Source: Symsagittifera roscoffensis (taxonomy: Eukaryota; Xenacoelomorpha; Acoela; Convolutidae). Taken from it: DNA of 64,000 nucleotides. A program made the translations under genes and the position numbers. The stretch covers positions 1-64,000 of the forward strand of contig NW_026970923.1 in NCBI RefSeq assembly GCF_963678635.1, given 5' to 3'. The notes below the pieces were generated by a model. The model was not told the origin of the DNA. It did not search any database and was given only the letters and a program-made list of their open reading frames with translations. This document shows, piece after piece, positions 46,167-59,500 of the stretch; positions within the stretch are counted from its first letter, which is position 1; each line of letters begins with the position of its first letter.

Positions 46167-48008
46167 TGGAAAGCTCGAATACAACCAAGAAAAAGTATAT
46201 ATGAAATGTAAAAGTTTTTTACGGAAATTCAAAAAAAAATAAAATAAAAATAGCTACAAAACCGCCCAAAAGGAGACCTTTAATTACCGTATATACTTTT
46301 TTAACCATGTATAAATAAAGCGAGTTGAGGAAAACCTAATATTCGACCAAAAGACGCTTTTTTCTTTTTAAGCTTTTAAAATTGACAGCAAAAGGTTTTT
46401 TCGGGAACACTAAGTCACAGGGTACAGTGCTAAGGCCAAAAATTTTTGTTATTCGTGTGAATTTCTGCATAACTTTGAGAATCCATTTGAAAGTTGCGTT
46501 CAAACTCTTCAATTTGCAGAAAACTTATAAAGTACATGATACCTTGTAATTCATGATTTTTTAAAATGCCTCTTCAAATTCATGAATCTATTTTGATCAA
46601 TACAGACAAAACACTAAGGATCAGATTTGACAAAACTCAAAGCTTTCAGTTCGGTGACTTCTAAAGATGAACAAATGAAACGTATAAGTTTTGTGAATTA
46701 TTTTCAAATCAATAGGAGTTACTTTACGTTTTTGCAATTTCATTGTTTATTTTTTCCAACAACTCTCCAACCTCCAGAATTTCAAACCAGTGGAATTAAA
46801 AGTGACCTTGCAGATACCATTTAGACACATTAAGATATCGGTGGTAAATAATCAAACATACCACCGGAATCTTTTTTTATTTCGATAGCTTTTGAAACAT
46901 AGACGGATTTTTCTCTCCAAGATTTTATCAACCCATATTTAATTAAAATCAAACGAATAGTCGAATACGTTTTCCTAATCAGCATTACTTAGATCGCTCA
47001 CAATACCATACTTTTGTTTTGGAGAAATGCACCAAGTGATTTGTTGAAGCTCACTCAAATAAAATTGTTCTTTGAAAATTAACTCGTATTCATTTTTTGA
47101 ATTTTTTTTACCTTTTCGAGAAACACGACGTAGCGTTCATTACAGAGTTTCAAAATAAAATTTGTTCCGTGATTGAAAAGACTCCTAATTGTAAATGTTC
47201 ATTATCAATATCTTCAGTACACCAAGTGCCCTCCAATTTCATTTTTCTTATTTCAAAGTTTGACAAAATTATCATTTGGTATATTTGTTCCAGAAACGGC
47301 CGCCGCCTCTGGAGATTAATTTTAATTTACTGCCTTTTCACCATAAAACATAGCTCAAGTTGAAGATTTAGTTTACTGCTGCCAACAGATAAACTACGCT
47401 GCCAAAATCGCCGGCGAATTTTTATTATATATACTATAAAAGTCAATTCCATTTTCATTAACAAAATTCAACTAGGTTGACAGTTCATTTGCCCGAAGCA
47501 CATATAACAATTATTATGATTCATTTAATTAACCAAAACCAATAAATAGGATCCCAAAAATTGCAATTAGAAATTTTTTTTTATCGTGTACTTTGTTGTT
47601 AAGCTAAAAATAGCAAGATCCTAAGCAGGGGGTCTTCTGCTTTTTGGGTGAAAAATTTCTTTCGTTTACAAAATCCTAGCATGAGGGTCCTCCAAAAAAT
47701 TAAGGACCCCTTTGCTAGGATTTTGTTTTACGTGAGGTCCCCCCCCCCCCCCTTAGGATCCGGGACACGATACAATTCTACTACCAACCCTTACTAAAAT
47801 TTTTGAAAATTTTGCTTTTTTTTTCAAAGTCTGGGCGCACGTGAAGAAATGTGAAGCTGGGACATTCAACTCCACCACGAAAATTGAAAACGAGTTTGAG
47901 AATAAAGATGTTTACAAAATCGAAGTTAAAATTTGTTTTGGGTTCATTTCAAAGAGTTAGTTCATAACACTTGGTTTATTAAGTTAGTATTGAGTTATTA
48001 AGTTAGTA
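46167..48008. repeat. 1.84 kb tandem duplication, copy 1
   Basis: It begins tggaaagctcg and is followed at once by a second copy starting at 48009. Divergence is about 1-2% by eye. On the minus strand it contains stop-free stretches with protein-like composition (around 47090-47300 and 46800-46950) bounded by splice-like signals, for example cgaaaag|gtaaaa, perhaps duplicated exons of the minus-strand gene; they are not resolved. Confidence 0.85.
47617..47761. mobile_element. Small palindromic miniature element
   Basis: gatcctaagcagggggtc at the left mirrors the C-run and ttaggatc at the right. An inner palindrome (cctagcatgagggtcc against ggacccctttgctagg) makes the whole 145 bp foldable. 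The copy at 49459-49599 is its tandem-duplication twin. Confidence 0.65.
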
Positions 48009-49838
48009 TGGAAAGCTCGAATACAACCAAGAAAAAGTATATATGAAATGTAAAAATTTTTAAGGAAATTCAAAAAAAAAATAAAAATAGCTAGAAAACC
48101 GCCCAAAAGGAGACCTTTAATTTACCGTATATACTTTTTTAACAATGTATAAATGAAGCGAGTTGATGAAAAAAACCTAATATTCGACCAAAAGACGCTT
48201 TTTTCTTTTTAAGCTTTTAAAATTGACAGCAAAAGGTTTTTTCGGGCAACACTAAGTCACAGGGCACAGTGCTAAGGCCAAAAATTTTTGTAATTCGTGT
48301 GAATTTCTGCATAACTTTGAGAATCCATTTGAAAATTGCGTTCAAACTCTTCAATTTGCAGAAAACTTATAAAGTACATGATACCTTGTAATTCATGATT
48401 TTTTAAAATGCCTCTTCAAATTCATGGATCTATTTTGATCAATACAGACAAAACACTAAGGATCAGATTTGACAAAACTCAAAGCTTTCAGTTCGGTGAC
48501 TTCTAAAGATGAACAAATGAAACGTATAAGTTTTGTGAATTATTTTCAAATCAATAGGAGTTATTTTACGTTTTTGCAATTTCATTGTTTATTTTTTCCA
48601 ACAACTCTCCAACCTCCAGAATTTCAAACCAGTGGAAATAAAAGAGACCTTGCAGATACCATTTAGACACATTAAGATATCGGTGGTAAATAATCAAACG
48701 AACCACCGGAATCTTTTTTTATTTCGATAGCTTTTGAAACATAGACGGATTTTTCTCTCCAAGATTTTATCAACCCATATTTAATTAAAATCAAACGAAT
48801 AGTCGAATACGTTTTCCTAATCAGCATTACTTAGATCGCTCACAGTACCATACTTTTGTTTTGGAGAAATGCCCCAAGTGATTTGTTGAAGCTCACTCAA
48901 ATAAAATTGTTCTTTGAAAATTAACTCGTATTCATTTTTTGAATTTTTTTACCTTTTCGAGAAACACGGCGTAGCGTTCATTACAGAGTTTCAAAATAAA
49001 ATTTGTTCCGTGATTGAAAAGACTCCTAAATGTAAATGTTCATTATCAATATCTTCAGTACACCAAGTGCCCTCCAATTTCATTTTTCTTATTTCAAAGT
49101 TTGACAAAATTATCATTTGGTATATTTGTTCCAGAAACGGCCGCCGCCTCTGGAGATTAATTTTAATTTACTGCCCCTTCACCATAAAACATAGCTCAAG
49201 TTAAAACTTTAGTTTACTGCTGCCAACAGATAAACTACGCTGCCAAAATCGCCGGCGAATTTTTATTATATATACTATAAAAGTCAATTCCATTTTCATT
49301 AACAAATTTCAACTAGGTTGAAAGTTCATTTGCCCGAAACAAATATAACAATTATTATGATTCATTTAATTAACCAAAACCAATAAATAGGATCCCAAAA
49401 ATTGGAATTAGAAAATTTTTTTTTATCGTGTACTATGTTGTTAAGCTAAAATTAGCAAGATCCTAAGCAGGGGGTCTTCTGCTTTTTGGGTGAAAAATTT
49501 CTTTCGTTTACAAAATCCTAGCATGAGGGTCCTCCAAAAAATTAAGGACCCCTTTGCTAGGATTTTGCTTTACGTGAGGTCCCCCCCCCCTTAGGATCCG
49601 GGACACGATACAATTCTACTACCAACCCTTACTAAAATTTTTTCAAAATTTTGCTTTTTTTTCAAAGTCTGGGCGCACGTGAAGAAATGTGAAGCTGGGA
49701 CATTCAACTCCACCATGAAAATTGAAAACGAGTTTGAGAATAAAGATGTTTACAAAATCGAAGTTAAAATTTGTTTTGGGTTCATTTCAAAGAGTTAGCT
49801 AATAACACTTGGTTTATTAAGTTAGTATTGAGTTAGTT
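48009..49838. repeat. 1.84 kb tandem duplication, copy 2
   Basis: Second copy of 46167-48008; it departs from copy 1 after ttagtattgagtta. Same possible minus-strand exon pieces (near 48930-49150). Confidence 0.85.
49459..49599. mobile_element. Small palindromic miniature element, second copy
   Basis: Twin of 47617-47761, duplicated with its surroundings; the C-run is shorter. Confidence 0.65.
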
Positions 49839-51839
49839 ACAAAAAATAACAACATTAAATTTTATTTCAAAACTATCAAACTTATTAGCTAAAAAAAGGT
49901 CAAAAAAGGTTTCATGGGCGGTCAAATATTGAAAAGTGGTGGCTGTAATTATGTTTAGGTTTGTTCAGTATCAGATTTGAAAGGTAAATATTATAAGCAA
50001 ACATTCAACATAAATGCGGAAGGTTTTTCGCGGCTTAAAATAGAGCTTTTAAAGACTTCGCAACTGCTATTAGGCCCACCAGAGAAATCGTGCAATATTT
50101 TAGTTATAGTTATCAGATTATCTTGCTTTTCGACTTCCATGTCAGAACTGTCTAACCTTCCCAAATCTTGACTTCATCAATTTTTTGTATATATTTCCGT
50201 ATCAAATGAACCAGCAGCGGATTTCAGATTTTCTGACGATTTTTTTTCAGGCGACCAATAAAATTTCCTGCGAAGTTCTACGAACACAAAAAAGATAAGA
50301 AACATCTTTTAAAAAATTAAAAAAAGAACACAGACGGGTTGAAATAAAATGTAAATCAGTGTTGAAGCTAACGAACTTAGAACTTATGAACTTAGCTTAT
50401 TCTTTTGTTGGTACTTTTCCAAAATTCAACTGGCAAGGTTATATATTCGGGACCTGCTGAGTTGCGACCCCACTATCTTATGATTGCAATCCTGGTCCAC
50501 ACGGAGAGCTGCCTGGTCCACACGGAGAGTCAAATACTGATCTCTCCTAACTAGAAAATAGATAGTTTTTACAATCTCTTAGTTCAAAAGTTCAAATGTA
50601 GTTCAAACTTATTTTAAGTAGAGTAAACATTTTTGCTCTTATAGCCAGTAAAAAAAAACGAATCTAAATTGGCTTCTATTCTAAGAGATCATGGATGGAG
50701 TTTTTAATATTTTTATTCAAATTAGGCTACTGCTGATTTCTTCTGATTCATCTGCTATTCTTCCATTCAAAATTAAATATTCAACAAGATATTTTCCTTA
50801 ACAATTAACCTTTACAAAGATCTCTCTGAACAATTGGTAAAAAAAACTGTGAAAAAGTTATTTAAGAATCTTCATAAAATTGATTTTGTTTTAGTTTATG
50901 AACGTTTATTCCTAACCAAAACTCAATTTAACAAAATTCAATTTTCTATTGATTAAGTTAGAACAAACATTTACTGTAAACAAAAATAAGGAAGCGATTA
51001 AGGCATACAGAGGCAGACCAGGCTGACCAAGAAGTGAGTCAACTAGTTTTTGGTCCCAATCTCTCAAAACTACCACAAATGAGTTTTTCGAGCAAGATAA
51101 AAACAATTGTACAGTTGGACCAAGTTGAAATCCACCACCCCCTCTCTTTGATGGCGTTAGGGGGGAGGATGTTAAATTGGTTCTTATTTAAGAATTTTCA
51201 GCCGATCAGAATAGAGAATTTTTATGCGGCGCTGAGCAAATTCATTCAAAGTTAGAACCTGGGGTGGAGGATTGGATCTACTTAACAATCTCCACCCTTT
51301 CAAGAAAGGAGGAGATTGTTAAGTGGATTACTTGCAGCAAATTTTCGACCAATCAGAATGCAGCAAAACCCAAAATTAAATACAACGCTCTAGTGCGAGT
51401 TTACAGTTTTTATTTACAGGGGTGGAGATTCTTTAGTAGATGCAATAGGGGAAGATTGTTAAGTAAATCCGGAAGATCTTAACATGGTCTATCTGGTGGG
51501 GAAAGGGTTTCAAATTGACCGGTACAGATAAATGTAAGCGCCTCCCCTCAGTTATTGATAATTTGTTTCAACCTCACCTCATCTACCCTGTAACTTCATA
51601 TATTTTTGAACCGTATAAGTTTTTTAACTACCCTTTTCATCAACAACGCCACAGACCAAAAAGGGATGTTAACACTGTTTTGATTTGTTTTTATAATTAT
51701 GTCATTATAACCTGCGGTATTGATTAGATACCAGTCAACATTTTGCATGATTCGAACATCGGTCGACTATTGTTAGTTTGTGTTAGTTTTACAACACACG
51801 TTTTTTTCACACTTCAATATATATCTTTTATTATTTAAG
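49839..51839. other. Intergenic stretch with a small palindrome
   Basis: No convincing gene. A short direct repeat (ctggtccacacggagag, twice near 50492-50530) and an inverted repeat at about 51275-51345 (ctacttaacaatctcc against ggagattgttaag) are visible; related pieces recur near 51420-51470. The 3' part may contain the LTR of the gypsy fossil that starts near 51890. Confidence 0.45.
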
Positions 51840-52304
51840 TAATTGTACATATACTGTGCATAATTACCTTGTTTACCAGAAAATTTTATTATGGCGCAGT
51901 CAAATGAATCGAACGAACGTAGAATCGCCTCATTCCGGCCAAATCATACAGGCGAGCCACCACCATATACCTGGACCCATTGGAGCGACCAGTTTCAATT
52001 GGCGATAATTGCAAAAGAGAATCTGGATATAAATAGTCCTAACGCACCGGAGGTATCAGACATATTAATTCCAACTCCGGAGCAAGCTACAGCAAGTAAG
52101 TTGGACACAGTTAGAGTCATCAGAGAAGCGAGGAACGAAAACCCTATGAAAACATACGAAGTCGCTTTTCATGAAAACCCTATGAAAAGCGAGTCAACGA
52201 AGAAAAGGAAAAGTTCGAATGGATGAGACGAGCAGAGGCCGGCAAGAAGCTACGCTCAGTTTTTTTGTAGCACGCGGCAGCGAAGGTAAAAGAGTCTTCG
52301 CCCA

Positions 52305-53425
52305 AAAAAAACCACGGGTGAAAATATTAGCCATATCTTTTATTGAATTCTGGAATATCTAGATGCTGCCTTTAATATAACTCCGAATACAATTTTCGAG
52401 AGGTACAAACTAATAAGCCTCAAACAAAAAGATCGAGAATTATTTGAACATTTTTGGGGCACGCGGAGATCGAAACCGAAACCCAACGGAAACTCCTCTC
52501 AGCTTCAATCAGCCCCTAAAAGCTCTAAATCGTGCTCTAATCGACAAAAACGGCTATTTTAACCATCAAATTTTGACGAATATGGCGAGATGACCAATGG
52601 GCCGACTTGTAAATCTTTTAATGTATCTAATCAGATTAAGAAAGAACTGAGCCTTAATATGGGAAGGAGAAACTCATGCATGAAATGCGGCAATGCAATT
52701 ACGAAGGGCCACTTAAATTTATGTCCAGCGAAGGAAATCACCTGTAATAATTTTAATTGAAGTTGACATTTTGCCAACTTTTGTAAATCCCGCAACAAAC
52801 CACCATCTGAGATTATTGTAAACGATAATCATGTAAATACCGAGATTTACACATACGTTCCGCCGGCGAATTCCTGGAGCAAATATCAAAAAATAAAATG
52901 AAGAATTTGGAGTTATAAACCCTTGGAATGAGAACGAACAGAGCGACCATGACAATTTTTTTGGTGTTGAGTGTTAGAACGATATACTATGAGAACAGAC
53001 TAGAAACCAAAAAACTCTTAAACATAAAACTGGGATGGGTTTTTTTTTGTAAAATTGATTATTCCTGTAAATTTTGCGAGCCCAGTTAGTTTTATAAAAC
53101 AAAATGTCTTTCACGAACATGAATTAAGATATCCTAGCCTGAAAATTAATCCAGTGGAGAAGATGATCAGGTATCTATCCTTATCCTGGGGGAAATATTC
53201 ATTAGGACTCAATCTAATGGGTGCATTTTTGCAGAGACGCCGTTCTTCATCGCAAAAGGACATGAACGCAATGTATTGGACAACGATTACCTACAAAATT
53301 AGGGATCGAACTGATACAGAAATAGTGCACCCAGCCGATATGTTCAGTCAGCCAACCACCAAGGGAGAGTAAGTTGAACAAACTTTCTTTTTCATCCGAA
53401 CAAGTTTTTAACCTTTTTTTAACCA
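52305..53425. repeat. 1.12 kb tandem duplication inside the gypsy fossil, copy 1
   Basis: Repeated at 53426-54545 with roughly 0.6% divergence by eye. Both start next to an A-run (ccaaaaaaaacca), which may have been the pairing site. Confidence 0.9.
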
Positions 53426-54545
53426 AAAAAAACCAGGGGTGAAAATATTAGCCATATCTTTTATTGAATTCTGGAATATCTAGATGCTGCCTTTAATATA
53501 ACTCCGAATACAATTTTCGAGAGGTACAAACTACTAAGCCTCAAACAAAAAAATCGAGAATTATTTGAACATTTTTGGGGCACGCGGAGATCGAAACCGA
53601 AACCCAACGGAAACTCCTCTCAGCTTCAATCAGCCCCTAAAAGCTCTAAATCGTGCTCTAATCGACAAAAACGGCTATTTTAACCATCAAATTTTGACGA
53701 ATATGGCGAGATGACCAATGGGCCGACTTGTAAATCTTTTAATGTATCTAATCAGATTAAGAAAGAACTGAGCCTTAATATGGGAAGGAGAAACTCATGC
53801 ATGAAATGCGGCAATGCAATTACGAAGGGCCACTTAAATTTATGTCCAGCGAAGGAAATCACCTGTAATAATTTTAATTGAAGTTGACATTTTGCCAACT
53901 TTTGTAAATCCCGCAACAAACCACCATCTGAGATTATTGTAAACGATAATCATGTAAATACCGAGATTTACACATACGTTCCGCCGGCGAATTCCTGGAG
54001 CAAATATCAAAAAATAAAATCAAGAATTTGGAGTTATAAACCCTTGGAATGAGAACGAACAGAGCGACCATGACAATTTTTTTGGTGTTGAGTGTTAGAA
54101 CGATATACGATGAGAACAGACTAGAAACCAAAAAACTCTTAAACATAAAACTGGGATGGGTTTTTTTTGTAAAATTGATTATTCCTGTAAATTTTGCGAG
54201 CCCAGTTAGTTTTATAAAACAAAATGTCTTTCACGAACATGAATTAAGATATCCTAGCCTGAAAATTAATCCAGTGGAGAAGATGATCAGGTATCTATCA
54301 TTATCCTGGGGGAAATATTCATTAGGACTCAATCTAATGGGTGCATTTTTGCAGAGACGCCGTTCTTCATCGCAAAAGGACATGTACGCAATGTATTGGA
54401 CAACGATTACCTACAAAATTAGGGATCGAACTGATACAGAAATAGTGCACCCAGCCGATATGTTCAGTCAGCCAACCACCAAGGGAGAGTAAGTTGAACA
54501 AACTTTCTTTTTCATCCGAACAAGTTTTTAACCTTTTTGAAACAT
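53426..54545. repeat. 1.12 kb tandem duplication inside the gypsy fossil, copy 2
   Basis: Second copy, again covering the zinc-knuckle and protease remnant of the fossil. The open frame at 54049-54492 falls in this remnant and is not a host gene. Confidence 0.9.
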
Positions 54546-54767
54546 TATTCACGAGAATAGGGAAAATTCAAAACGACCGCAAGGTAACACAGTTTCAATC
54601 TCCGTTTAAACCAGTTCAGGCAAAAGGAAGAAGGCAACTCCCACTGGGCAGGTCTGATTTAGTAGCTTAGACTTGAAAAACGCATCCAGTCAACTCAAAC
54701 TGTGTGAAAAGACAGGCAAGCAGTGTATCTTATGCATTGTGGGTGGCGAAACAACGGAAAGTAGAAA

Positions 54768-55857
54768 TAACAACAAGCAAGAAAAGAACTTTGGTTAGAA
54801 TAATCGGAAAAACAAACTTAAAACTGTCAAAATGACCAAAACAGAAATGAAATTGGGGTTAGAGGGAGGATTTTAAGTGAGTCTGATTAATCGATTACTT
54901 GTTTCTCCATGTTTTTCTTCTCTTAAACCGTTCTGCTCATTGACTGACTACCCAATTGACAGGACTTCAAGCCAAAAAAATTTGAAAAAAAAGTGGAATT
55001 TTGGATGTTTCTCCGGATCAACCGTACATTTCCCCCTTAAATGACCAACCGTAGAGTTTTCCCTCTAGCCACGTACCAAATTTGAAAGTTAACTGTGTAA
55101 AAGGTAATTATTTCGAGCAAACGCGCACATAAATTTCGATATCGCAATTTTTATGTGGGATTGCATTTGAATGCTGTTGAAAACCTCACGTAACGTGTTT
55201 AAGGTCACCCGTACAATCCCCTTTCAAAATGGGGAGAGAATTTGCATTTGAATGCTGTTGAAAACCTCAAGTAACGTGTTTTAGATCACGCGTACAATCC
55301 CCTTTCAAAATGAGGAGAAAATCCCCTTTCACTAAGGGAGAGAACATTTGGATCTTCAACTTTGAGTATATCTTAGATTTATAGAAAAAAAACAGTTATT
55401 TAGAGAAAATTGATTAAAAAACACATTAGTAAAAAACATTAGCAAATGCAATCTCACGTAAAAATTGTGACAGCAAATTTAGGAACGCGTTTTTTCGAAA
55501 TGCAGACATTATACGGAAATAGTTTTCTAATTTAATATGTGGCTAGGGGGGAAATTCTACGGTTGGTCATTTGGGGAGGGGGGATTGATCCTCAGAAACA
55601 TCCAAAAATTCACTTGAAATTTCTGTTGCTTGTAGTCCTGTCAATTGGGCAGTCGGTCAATGAGCAGATTGGTCTAAGAGCAAAAAAAAACACGAAGAAA
55701 CAAGTATTCGAATAGTCGGACCAATTTAGAATCCTTCCCCTAGTCCCGATTTCTCCCCGATTCTCAATTTATGTACAGTTCGTTCATGTTTTGGTCATAT
55801 TGACTGTTTTAAGTTTGTTTTTCCGATTAGTGTAAGCAAAGTTTTTTTTCTTGTTGT
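54768..55857. mobile_element. 1.09 kb inverted-repeat (foldback) element
   Basis: The left arm (aacaacaagcaag, cggaaaaacaaacttaaaac, aatgaccaaaaca, gcccattgactgac-like blocks) is mirrored by the right arm ending gttttttttcttgttgtt. Arms of several hundred bp are about 80-85% matched by eye. Near the centre an 85 bp block (gaatgctgttgaaaacctca) occurs twice in tandem. No coding capacity. Confidence 0.7.
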
Positions 55858-56300
55858 TCGATCTACTTAGACTCGTTTTGCTTTTAGACAATTCTGCTTA
55901 TTGCTCCTATTCTGCTTTTTTGACATCCAAAGCCGGTGTCAGGTGGACAGTCATTAAGCAGAATAATCTAAAAGCAGAATGGGGTTCAAGAGCAGAAAAA
56001 CAGAAAATTTTTGATTTTTATAATCTAAGCTCTAAACTAATTAAAAGAATTGTCAATATTACCTAAGAAACGAATATTTTAGGCATATTTTGAGTAATAA
56101 AAACGACATTTTAAAAAAATCTGTAAAAAAATCTTGATGAAAATATTCAATCCACACAATATTGATTCATTTTCTTGATATTATATTGACGATTTTCTAG
56201 TCAAAAGTCGAAAAGTCAAAAAAGTTTATACTTACTGTTTTTCTGCTCTTGGACTCATTCTGCTCTTAGACCATTCTGCTTATTGCTCCGCCTCCCCATT
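55858..56300. repeat. Inverted repeat rich in tctgct motifs
   Basis: The segment at about 55930-56011 (attaagcagaat, taaaagcagaat, aagagcagaaaaacag) is mirrored at 56238-56290 (ctgtttttctgctctt, attctgctcttagacc, ttctgcttattgctc), with a further copy near 55875-55910. Related to the inner part of the neighbouring foldback (ctgctcattgac). Confidence 0.5.
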
Positions 56301-56502
56301 TTCAATCCCTGATCTATGCGCGAGTTGCAGGTTTGCAGAAGGAGCATTAAAGCTACTTCTGAGAAACTAACAGGATATAATTTCCTAGCGTTCGGTTATC
56401 TATTTCTTACACAAATTCTGCGACAGCGACAATCTACCGTAGATTTTTCAATTCAATCAATCTGAACCATTTGAAAAATTGAATTTTCTTGGGTTTTTTG
56501 AA

Positions 56503-56555
56503 ATGAAGTCGTTCACGCTGGCTGTAAATGCACTTTTGACGCTCATAATAATGAG
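56503..56555 (+). CDS. Cys-rich gene exon 1: signal peptide
   Basis: ATG at 56503 begins a 17-codon hydrophobic leader ending at donor g|gtaagt. It leaves two bases (ag), which join tac... of the next exon as Ser-Tyr. Confidence 0.6.
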
Positions 56556-59500
56556 GTAAGTTTATTATATATTTTTTTAGGAAATCTCAGAAAGTGATTG
56601 ATTGTGGTTCCGGTGTGAGTCAGACATGGGGATAAGTTATTCAAGAACCGAAGCCTATGCTTTTTCCACCCAGAGGCAAAAAATTCGGGGTGATTTTGAG
56701 AGTTACTTCAAAAAGATCGAAAAAAGGTAGAATTAGTCTATCTAAAACAAACACTTCGAAAACGAATGCTTTGCTTGATAGTGCAATTGATTGAAATTTT
56801 AAAAAAAAAAACAGATCTTTCTGGAGTTTTGAAGGGTTTGTCAAGGTGTCCGGCAACAAAGACGACAGCTAACAAAACGACAGCTGTTAGGACGGTTCGT
56901 ATTCACAACGCCAAAAATTAAAAAACTATTCAGAGCCCCGAAAATTTTGAAATTGGTCAAAATGGTCAAAATTTTTTGAAAACGCCCCCTATCCCCTAAA
57001 TATTCTGCGCACGCCACTGACTATCTAGGAAAAAATGAATTTTCGGATATCCGGGAAACAAACTTTCGGCTATCCGCGCATGCGACTCTGTGGGTACGCT
57101 GTACTTGCATCTCATGAGTTATTTCAGCTACCCTGTTTGGGGCGACGATGTTCAGCCGGGCACGTTCTTCTGCATGAACTGTGGGGGTGATGTGGGTTCC
57201 TGTTGCGGTGGGGTGATGGGACTGTCGTTCTGCTGCTCGGCTGAGTTGCTAGCTGTCCAGGCTTCTTTTGGAATCGCAACCAGTGAGTGCTCGCATTGGC
57301 AACTTTAAGATTGCAATCGATTATAATCGATTTTCATAAATGTTTCTACTGCAGTGCTGATTTATATTACATGGAAAAACAAATAAAACTTATAAATTAA
57401 TTTTTTTCTCAAATTGGGTTAAGTTCAGCAAAAAACAAAACGAATGATCACAAAAGTTGCCTAAAATTTTGGTAGCAATATTATGATGCGAATCGTTTTG
57501 CAGAAAACCGGCCCAAAAGATAACCCCAAAAACTACCTTATTTGGCTTTTATTTGGCATTTGTTTTTTTGTCGATCAAAAATTACGCACCAAATATTGAG
57601 TCAATTGCTGTCCATAGTGTGCGCCTCCTATGTCGCCCAACAAAAACTAAGAACAGTAATTTTTTCTCAATTTAGTATATTTAAATTTATTTGTTTGATA
57701 TTCTTAAAATGTCGTTTTTTTTTAAAAATTAAATAACAATAATTAATTGTTTTGTGCCAATTTTTTTTGATTTTAAACACTTTTTAAACTTTGTTGAGCT
57801 GCATAAAGGCTCCATTTGATATATTTCGTCAGCACCGATAGTTTTGTGTAAATTTTGATTCATAAAAAAGCCAAAAAATTATTCTCAAGTAAAAATTTTG
57901 TACCAGTTTTTCGCAAAAGAATTACATCCTAGTAGTTAGCTAATCCTAGCATGCTTTTTTTTAAGACTCTTGTTTTCTTTCGTTTTCAGTTATTTTTTGA
58001 GCTATTTGAGTACCACAAAATTGAGTTTTCATGTTTCATATGTTATGTCCGGATGAATTTAATCTGCACTGTACATTAAACCAAGTATTTCACATCGAAT
58101 GAAAGTCTTCTTGGAAACTCAAAGAAGACTACTCGAAAGAGGTCCCACCAGCTACAGGGGAACTAAAGTACTATATGTTGAAGCTTAATTAGATGAGTTA
58201 TGCGAAGAGGACAGAATATCTTATCAAAAATCTGTTGAAGGCTCAAAAAACACAGGCAGCATCTTCAAGCGTTTGAAAAATATAAACTGAGCAAAAAATT
58301 TTCCAGAAATACTGCCTTAACTTCCGAAAATAATGTCAATTGATTCAACGAATTTTCAAAATCAGTCTTCTCGCTTAAAGAAAGCTTCACTAAAAAAATA
58401 TAAGCAAAAACGACAATTCATTAAATTTTGATAACCCACCGTCTCACACTATATAACCAAGTTCGGCTGAATGAAATTGACGTAGCTAAAACACAAGGCC
58501 CAAAATGCCTGCCACCCAGTTCTTTTCGTCGGACAAGAAGTCAAATGAACAAGCTCTTCAAAAACGTGAAGTGCCTGAGGAAAACCCATCGTCATAAAAA
58601 AACTGCCGCAGTGGCTCCCGTATACATAAAAAATGACCCTAAAACGTTGAGAACTATCAGCCTATCTCACAACTCTCCATTGAAAATATTTGAAAATTGA
58701 ATTTAAATGCCTTTTTTTACCAACACTTAAAAAAATACCTCGCGAAAGGTCAACATGGATTCGTGCGGGAACAATCCGTTATGAGTATCATGTTATAAAT
58801 TCAAAGCAAGATTTATTCAGCATTTGATATTGACCCTCAATGAGATACATTAGTTTTCTATGCAGGCTTCCCGAAGGCCTTTGGCAAAGTGCCAGAAAAC
58901 TTTTACTCTTAAAATTGAGCGAGATACGCGAGGTGGATGCTTTTCCGAATTTCTACTGGACTTTTTTAACAAGCGCATGGAATCTGAAAAAGTTGGATAC
59001 TTAACGTCAGTTGAGCGTGAACTAACCAGCGAAGCCCCTCAGGGCTCATTTTTAAGACCCTTCCTGTTCTGCATCTTCATGAACGATCTGCTTGACGTGC
59101 TCCGAGTTAGCGATTCTCTTATCTTTGCAGATGATATGAAAGTATTGTTGGTCAACAAATCATACGACGATTTACAATGCGACTCGACTGAAATGGAAAA
59201 TTGGATCAAATGAAACGATATGAAGTTGGTGATAGAAAAATGCGCACAACCAAACTTCGATCATAATCAGGAATCATATCATTGTACTCAACAGAACATA
59301 ATTTCCACAGACATCAAGCATTAAAGATCTAGGAGTGTACCTAACAAAAAACCTGAAATTGAGTTACACATCATTGAAAGCCGACTGTGGCTTACAATAC
59401 ATGCCAAATTTTCGTAAAACTTGGGTTATACAAGTCAATTTTACGGCCAATCTTACTCAATGGATTCACTATTCGGCTCCGCTGAGATGAGGAACTAGAA

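Larger units (their letters stand above)
51840..54767 (+). mobile_element. Second Ty3/gypsy-type fossil, partial
   Basis: A primer-site-like tggcgcagtc at 51892 (tRNA-Ser type) overlaps a gag start reading MAQSNESNERRIASFRP, related in its first residues to the fossil at 4799. Gag continues to a zinc-knuckle region near 52678-52790 (CMKCGNAITKGHLNLC), followed by a protease remnant near 53060-53130 (NFASPVSFIKQN). No RT was recognised. An internal 1.12 kb stretch is tandemly duplicated. It is broken many times, and neither LTR was delimited. Confidence 0.65.

Noticed and set aside
46627-46824. 65-codon open frame, twin at 48469
   Set aside because: Composition is ordinary AT-rich intergenic DNA, and the copy is explained by the tandem duplication.
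50455-50535. Possible tRNA-derived SINE head
   Set aside because: I could not fit convincing A and B boxes or a cloverleaf; only a short direct repeat is certain.
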